Source: Arcicella rigui (lineage in GTDB: Bacteria > Bacteroidota > Bacteroidia > Cytophagales > Spirosomataceae). From it: DNA of 64,000 nucleotides. How positions within the stretch are numbered: the first letter of the stretch is position 1; every line of letters starts with the position of its first letter. Below, piece by piece: positions 60,387 to 64,000 of this stretch. The stretch is taken from positions 68,292-132,291 of the forward strand of contig NZ_JAYFUM010000023.1 in assembly GCF_034929435.1 (NCBI RefSeq), given 5' to 3'. The notes under the pieces are model-generated. The model did no database searches. It was given only the letters and a program-made list of their open reading frames with translations, and was not told the origin of the DNA. The position numbers and the translations under genes are program-made.

Positions 60387-61435
60387 GTCAATTGAATTTG
60401 GAGTAATACCGTATAAGTTTCTTCTGTTTTTTGGATGTCTAAAACGTATTTTTTAGGATACAGCAAGTCTAAACGTTCCTGAGTATTGGGCATTCCGATA
60501 TGCAAAGAGTTCTCATTTTTTTGTTGCGTAACCACATTGTTTTTTACTTCTAAGCTCAAAAGTTGGTCGTTTAGGCTAATTTTAATACTAATTTTTGAAT
60601 TTTCTTCTGGATTTACCCCATGTTTAAAGGCATTTTCTATGTAGTTGAATAATAGGAGTGGAGCAATTTGTTTGGCTGAAAAATTGCCCGAACGCCAATA
60701 TTCAATAGCAACGCTATTCCTTAAACGTGATTTTTGTAAATCTAAATAGTTTTCGATATATGAGATTTCTTTTTCTAAAGAAACTTGATTTTGATTAACA
60801 TCTTTCAGCAAATACCGCATAAATTCTGAAAGACGAATAATAGTTTCAGGCGTTTTATCGTCTTTTCGAATCGCCAAAGCATAAATACTATTGAGCGTAT
60901 TAAACAAAAAATGCGGGTGAATTTGAGCTTTTAAATTAGAAAGTTCGGCTTGTAATTTCTCATTTTCAGCTTTCAATAATCTGTTTCGTGTATGTAGCAA
61001 AATTGAAAAAAGTACTACAATGGCATAAACCCAAATATGATGCTTTATTTCTTCCAAAAATGAACCATCTCGTGGTTTTGGAGCAAAATGGACGGGGAAA
61101 TGATGTTTAATTGGTGGAAATGGTTCCCCATCTGGAAAGTTATAGGGTACAAACCTTCCAGTAATAAAGGAAGGAAACCAACAAATTAAAAACAGAAAAG
61201 CGATAAGTATGCCTGCATAGACGAAGTATCGTTCATTGAGATACACTTTCGGAATAAAATAATAATAATTGATATAAAAAAAGACCATCATCAAAGCATT
61301 TCCAATGAAATCTCTGATAGTTGGCGATGCAAAAAGTATATTTTGGGCTTCTGGTGGATGTGGATATATCAACACAGGCAAAAACACAAAAGTAATAATG
61401 GCTGAGGCATGAAATATAATTTCTTTTTGTGTCAT
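60383..61435 (-). CDS. LytS-type sensor histidine kinase with His-rich periplasmic loop
   Basis: The 350-residue protein has four membrane segments (about 9-25, 43-62, 70-92, 134-148), a short coiled coil, the His_kinase domain (HPHFLFNTLNS, phospho-acceptor probably H175) and an ATPase domain (NYIENAFKHGV, GMPNTQERL). The loop at 93-132, expected in the periplasm, holds H111, H112, H116, H132 and H133 among prolines, a plausible metal site. Sensing of a transition metal would match the HupE-like partner. No ligand domain of a known family is present. Confidence 0.92.
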   Translation of the reverse strand: MTQKEIIFHASAIITFVFLPVLIYPHPPEAQNILFASPTIRDFIGNALMMVFFYINYYYFIPKVYLNERYFVYAGILIAFLFLICWFPSFITGRFVPYNFPDGEPFPPIKHHFPVHFAPKPRDGSFLEEIKHHIWVYAIVVLFSILLHTRNRLLKAENEKLQAELSNLKAQIHPHFLFNTLNSIYALAIRKDDKTPETIIRLSEFMRYLLKDVNQNQVSLEKEISYIENYLDLQKSRLRNSVAIEYWRSGNFSAKQIAPLLLFNYIENAFKHGVNPEENSKISIKISLNDQLLSLEVKNNVVTQQKNENSLHIGMPNTQERLDLLYPKKYVLDIQKTEETYTVLLQIQLT

Positions 61436-61636
61436 CTGCTGTTGGGGATTGAAATGAAAAAAACGATATGTACTTATTCACGAGCGTTAAGAACGTCGAA
61501 GTTATCGTGGAAGTATCATTATTCAAAAAATGATATATATCATTTATAGGGCTTTTGTGAGAAATGTTACAGAAAATGCTTTGAGCATTCGACTAAATTT
61601 GTTTCATAGATTTTTAACATTTAATATTTTAAAGAC

Positions 61637-63058
61637 ATGAAAGTAGAACAAATTTATACGGGTTGTTTGGCAGAAGCTGCATATTATATTGAGTCTGAGG
61701 GGGAAGTAGCCATCATCGACCCACTTCGTGAAACAAAACCTTATTTGGATAGAGCTGCTCGTAACAATGCACATATTAAATATGTTTTTGAAACTCATTT
61801 TCATGCAGATTTTGTTTCGGGGCATTTAGACCTTTCGGCTAAAACGGGGGCAAGTATTGTTTTTGGCCCAACTGCCAAACCTGCATATCCTGCCATTGTA
61901 GCAGAAGACGGACAGGAATTTGAAATAGGCAAAATTCACATCAAAGTAATACATACGCCGGGTCACACGATGGAATCTTCATGTTATTTGTTGATAGATG
62001 AAACTGGCAAAGAAACTGCAATTTTCTCAGGCGATACTTTATTTATCGGCGATGTGGGTCGCCCAGATTTGGCACAGCACGTGATTGCAGATTTGACGGA
62101 GGAAAAATTGGCAGGACATCTTTTTGATTCACTTCGTAATAAAATCATGCCTTTGAACGACGATTTAATCGTTTATCCAAATCACGGATCAGGAAGTGCC
62201 TGTGGAAAAAACATGAGCAAAGAAACAACTGATACTTTGGGACATCAGAAAAAAGTAAATTATGCTTTGAATCCTGAGCTTACTAAAGAGCAATTTATCA
62301 AAGAAATTCTAACGGGACTTACGCCACCACCTGCCTATTTTCCACACAATGTTTTATTGAATATCAAAGGGTATGAAAGTTTAGATGAAGTAATGGACAG
62401 AGGAAGTAAAGCATTGTCGCCAGCCGCTTTTGAAGCCGTTGCCAACGAAACCGACGCTTTGATGATTGACGTGCGAAACTCGGATGAATTCGCCAAAGGC
62501 TTTGTTCCCAATGCTATCAATATTGGTTTAGAAGGACAGTTCGCTACTTGGGTTGGTACTTTAGTGCCAAGTTTGAAACATCCCATTTTGATTATCAGCG
62601 AAAAAGGAAAAGAAGAAGAAGCCATCATTCGTTTAGCTCGTGTGGGTTATGATAATTGCATTGGATTTTTGGATGGCGGCGTAGAAGCTTGGGCAAATGA
62701 TGGACGTGAACTTGATACCGTTGAGACGATTTCGGCAGAAGAATTTTCAAAAATATTTACAGAAAAACCTGAAACTTTGGCTTTGGATGTTCGTAGAAAA
62801 AATGAATACTTGTCTGAACACGTGATTGGTATCGAGAATTTGCCTTTGGAAAATTTGAACGCCAATATGTCGCAAATCAATAAAAATCAGCCTACTTATA
62901 TTCACTGTGCAGGAGGTTATCGCTCGATGATTGCGATTTCAATCTTGAAAGCCCGTGGATTCGTTAATTTAATAGACATTAGAGGCGGTTTTGCAGCAAT
63001 CAAAAAAGCAGAAAAATTACCTTTGACGGACTATGTTTGTCCGACTTCACTTTTGTAG
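61637..63058 (+). CDS. MBL-fold hydrolase with two rhodanese domains
   Basis: The 473-residue protein has an N-terminal metallo-beta-lactamase domain of the ETHE1/persulfide dioxygenase type with H54-x-H56-x-D58 (THFHADFVSGH), HTPGHTMES and SGDTLF. Two rhodanese domains follow. The first (about 265-360) has SEKGKEEE in place of the cysteine loop and is inactive; the second (about 375-470) has an active-site C424 (HCAGGYRS). It would oxidise glutathione- or thiol-persulfides and move sulfane sulfur in the cytoplasm. A perfect hairpin follows. Confidence 0.92.
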   Translation: MKVEQIYTGCLAEAAYYIESEGEVAIIDPLRETKPYLDRAARNNAHIKYVFETHFHADFVSGHLDLSAKTGASIVFGPTAKPAYPAIVAEDGQEFEIGKIHIKVIHTPGHTMESSCYLLIDETGKETAIFSGDTLFIGDVGRPDLAQHVIADLTEEKLAGHLFDSLRNKIMPLNDDLIVYPNHGSGSACGKNMSKETTDTLGHQKKVNYALNPELTKEQFIKEILTGLTPPPAYFPHNVLLNIKGYESLDEVMDRGSKALSPAAFEAVANETDALMIDVRNSDEFAKGFVPNAINIGLEGQFATWVGTLVPSLKHPILIISEKGKEEEAIIRLARVGYDNCIGFLDGGVEAWANDGRELDTVETISAEEFSKIFTEKPETLALDVRRKNEYLSEHVIGIENLPLENLNANMSQINKNQPTYIHCAGGYRSMIAISILKARGFVNLIDIRGGFAAIKKAEKLPLTDYVCPTSLL

Positions 63059-63067
63059 CGGTTTTTT

Positions 63068-63110
63068 AAAATATGAGCTTGTTCAAAGTATTTGAACAAG
63101 CTCATATTTT
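63068..63110. terminator. Perfect 20-bp hairpin terminator
   Basis: 63068-63087 pairs without mismatch with 63091-63110 around GTA; the arm centre is TGAGCTTGTTCAAA. The right arm ends in TTTT. It closes the MBL/rhodanese gene, and the symmetric A/T ends allow action on the opposite strand. Confidence 0.85.
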
Positions 63111-63173
63111 AATTGATATTATATTTGATAATCAGGTATTTAAAATACTAATTGCTAATCACTACGTAAGAAG

Positions 63174-63776
63174 TCATTTCCGTTTTTTCAAAAACCCTTT
63201 CACATCAGCTCCAGCGAAAGTTAAAATTTTGTACAAAGTAGGCTGACTTTTGATATTAAACATCTGCCTGATTTCGTCGGTACTTCTATTATTTTTTTCA
63301 TATACTTGTCGTACTTCTGGAGCAATAAGCTGATACCGCTCGCTAAGTCCTGTTGGTCTTCCGCCTTTTCTACCTCTGGCCCTTGCCGAAGCCAAACCCG
63401 CTTTTGTTCTTTCTCGGATAATATTTCTTTCATGTTCTGCCAAAATACACATAAACTGAAAAAATAAATTACCCATTGCCGACGAAGTATCAATCGACTC
63501 GCTCAAAGATTTTAGGTGAATTCCCCTTTCTTTCAATTTTTCCATAAGTTCAATCAATTGAACAGTACTTCTTCCCAAACGGTCGAGTTTCCAAACCACA
63601 ATCGTATCGCCTGTTCGGGCATAGTCCATCAATTTTTCAAATTCAGGCTTAACAGATTTCACCCCCGACACCTTGTCGGTAAAAATTTGTTTACAACCTT
63701 CATACTTGAGGGCATCAACTTGCAAGTTCAGATTTTGCTCAAGCGTCGAAACACGAGCATAGCCTAATTTTATCAT
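63174..63776 (-). CDS. Serine recombinase (resolvase/invertase family)
   Basis: The 200-residue protein has the resolvase catalytic domain with R8 and nucleophile S10 (GYARVS), the DRLGRS arginine motif (65-70) and the long E-helix (FFQFMCILAEHERNIIRERT). A C-terminal HTH follows (STDEIRQMFNIKSQPTLYKIL). It matches plasmid/transposon resolvases and DNA invertases. In a plasmid context it most likely resolves multimers. No flanking inverted repeats that would mark an invertible segment were seen. Confidence 0.93.
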   Translation of the reverse strand: MIKLGYARVSTLEQNLNLQVDALKYEGCKQIFTDKVSGVKSVKPEFEKLMDYARTGDTIVVWKLDRLGRSTVQLIELMEKLKERGIHLKSLSESIDTSSAMGNLFFQFMCILAEHERNIIRERTKAGLASARARGRKGGRPTGLSERYQLIAPEVRQVYEKNNRSTDEIRQMFNIKSQPTLYKILTFAGADVKGFLKKRK

Positions 63777-64000
63777 AAATTATGTAAGTAACTCAATTAC
63801 ATCAAATATAATACATTTTGATTTTTTACATAGCAAAATAAATAATAAATACTTTACAAAAAATGAATGAAATTTATTGTGTAAAAAAACGACCGTTTTA
63901 ATTTTAAAATTAAAATTGGCTTCGCCTCATATTTTAGTCACTTTACAAACCATTCACCGCACGCATATAAAGGCTTCTTAACATTTTTTAGTTTGATTAT
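63777..64000. other. Upstream region of the recombinase, possible res site
   Basis: AT-rich sequence without a gene. TTATGTAAGTAACTCAATTACAT (63780-63802) is partly palindromic (ATGTAA/TTACAT), and TTTTACATAG and ACTTTACAAAAAATG repeat TTTACA at intervals. Resolvase sites usually lie directly before the gene and consist of spaced dyads, so a res site here is possible but not demonstrated. Confidence 0.4.

Noticed and set aside
63174..64000. Invertible DNA segment controlled by the serine recombinase
   Set aside because: No pair of inverted repeats with a promoter or gene between them was found near the recombinase within the window.
1..64000. tRNA or rRNA genes
   Set aside because: No cloverleaf with a GTTCRA-type arm and CCA end and no rRNA segment was recognised by eye; a tRNA scan would be needed to exclude them.
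1..64000. Conjugation genes (tra/mob)
   Set aside because: No relaxase, coupling protein or Tra family protein is coded in the window, so the plasmid's mobility cannot be judged here.

Overview
The window is AT-rich DNA of a Bacteroidota bacterium, most likely of the order Cytophagales (Spirosomataceae-like). Evidence: signal peptides of the Bacteroidota style, a reg_prop/Y_Y_Y sensor kinase, LytS/LytR pairs, DUF4965, DUF3500, DUF6268 and DUF2141 families, almost no Shine-Dalgarno sequences, and intergenic 'agctttgagc / cacagagttt' repeats. The species is inferred, not proven. A ParA-ParB pair, a Rep_3/RepB initiator, two iteron families and four parS-like palindromes at 17.9-22.0 kb show that this is part of a large plasmid or chromid. 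A resolvase gene lies at the right end.

Layout. 1-1.3 kb: 5' part of an AAA ATPase gene, a 19-bp hairpin and six 42-bp tandem repeats. 1.3-17.7 kb: a sugar-acid locus. The minus strand carries three Gfo/Idh/MocA proteins, mannonate dehydratase (UxuA), a GH67 alpha-glucuronidase, an SDR (probable mannonate/deoxygluconate dehydrogenase), a GH43 glycosidase and an ExuT-like transporter. A LacI regulator is read divergently and followed by a GMC dehydrogenase, its gluconate-2-dehydrogenase-subunit-3-like partner and a GntP permease. Together they would release and oxidise (4-O-methyl)glucuronate from xylan; no SusC/SusD or uronate isomerase is present. 17.9-22.0 kb: partition and replication. 22.1-29.6 kb: a Dabb protein, a DUF4965 glutaminase-like enzyme and a two-component system split into two overlapping genes, then a LytTR remnant. 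29.7-35.9 kb: LysR regulator divergent from isocitrate dehydrogenase, a small protein, a DUF6671 protein, Sua5/TsaC and an SbtA-type bicarbonate transporter, followed by a Crp/Fnr regulator.

36-48 kb: accessory region with orphan lipoproteins, a DUF4143 ATPase behind a 28-bp perfect inverted repeat, a MarR-controlled tripartite ABC exporter operon, a degenerate rhamnose-mutarotase relative, and a family of palindrome-rich elements, one of which sits inside a remnant of a second DUF4143 gene. 48.2-59.6 kb: periplasmic sugar isomerase/epimerase-like protein, PQQ/cytochrome c dehydrogenase, secreted esterase, two AraC regulators, Tag glycosylase, aldo/keto reductase, HupE/UreJ-like membrane protein and DUF3500 lipoprotein. 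59.7-64 kb: LytR/LytS pair (the sensor has a His-rich periplasmic loop), a metallo-beta-lactamase/rhodanese protein, and the resolvase.

The strongest candidates for an undescribed system are (i) LytS-LytR-DUF3500-HupE, with a 21-bp-spaced direct repeat in front of the DUF3500 gene; (ii) the MarR/DUF6268/ABC-DUF2141-HlyD-FtsX-TolC exporter ending in a possible hotdog protein; and (iii) the palindromic element family.
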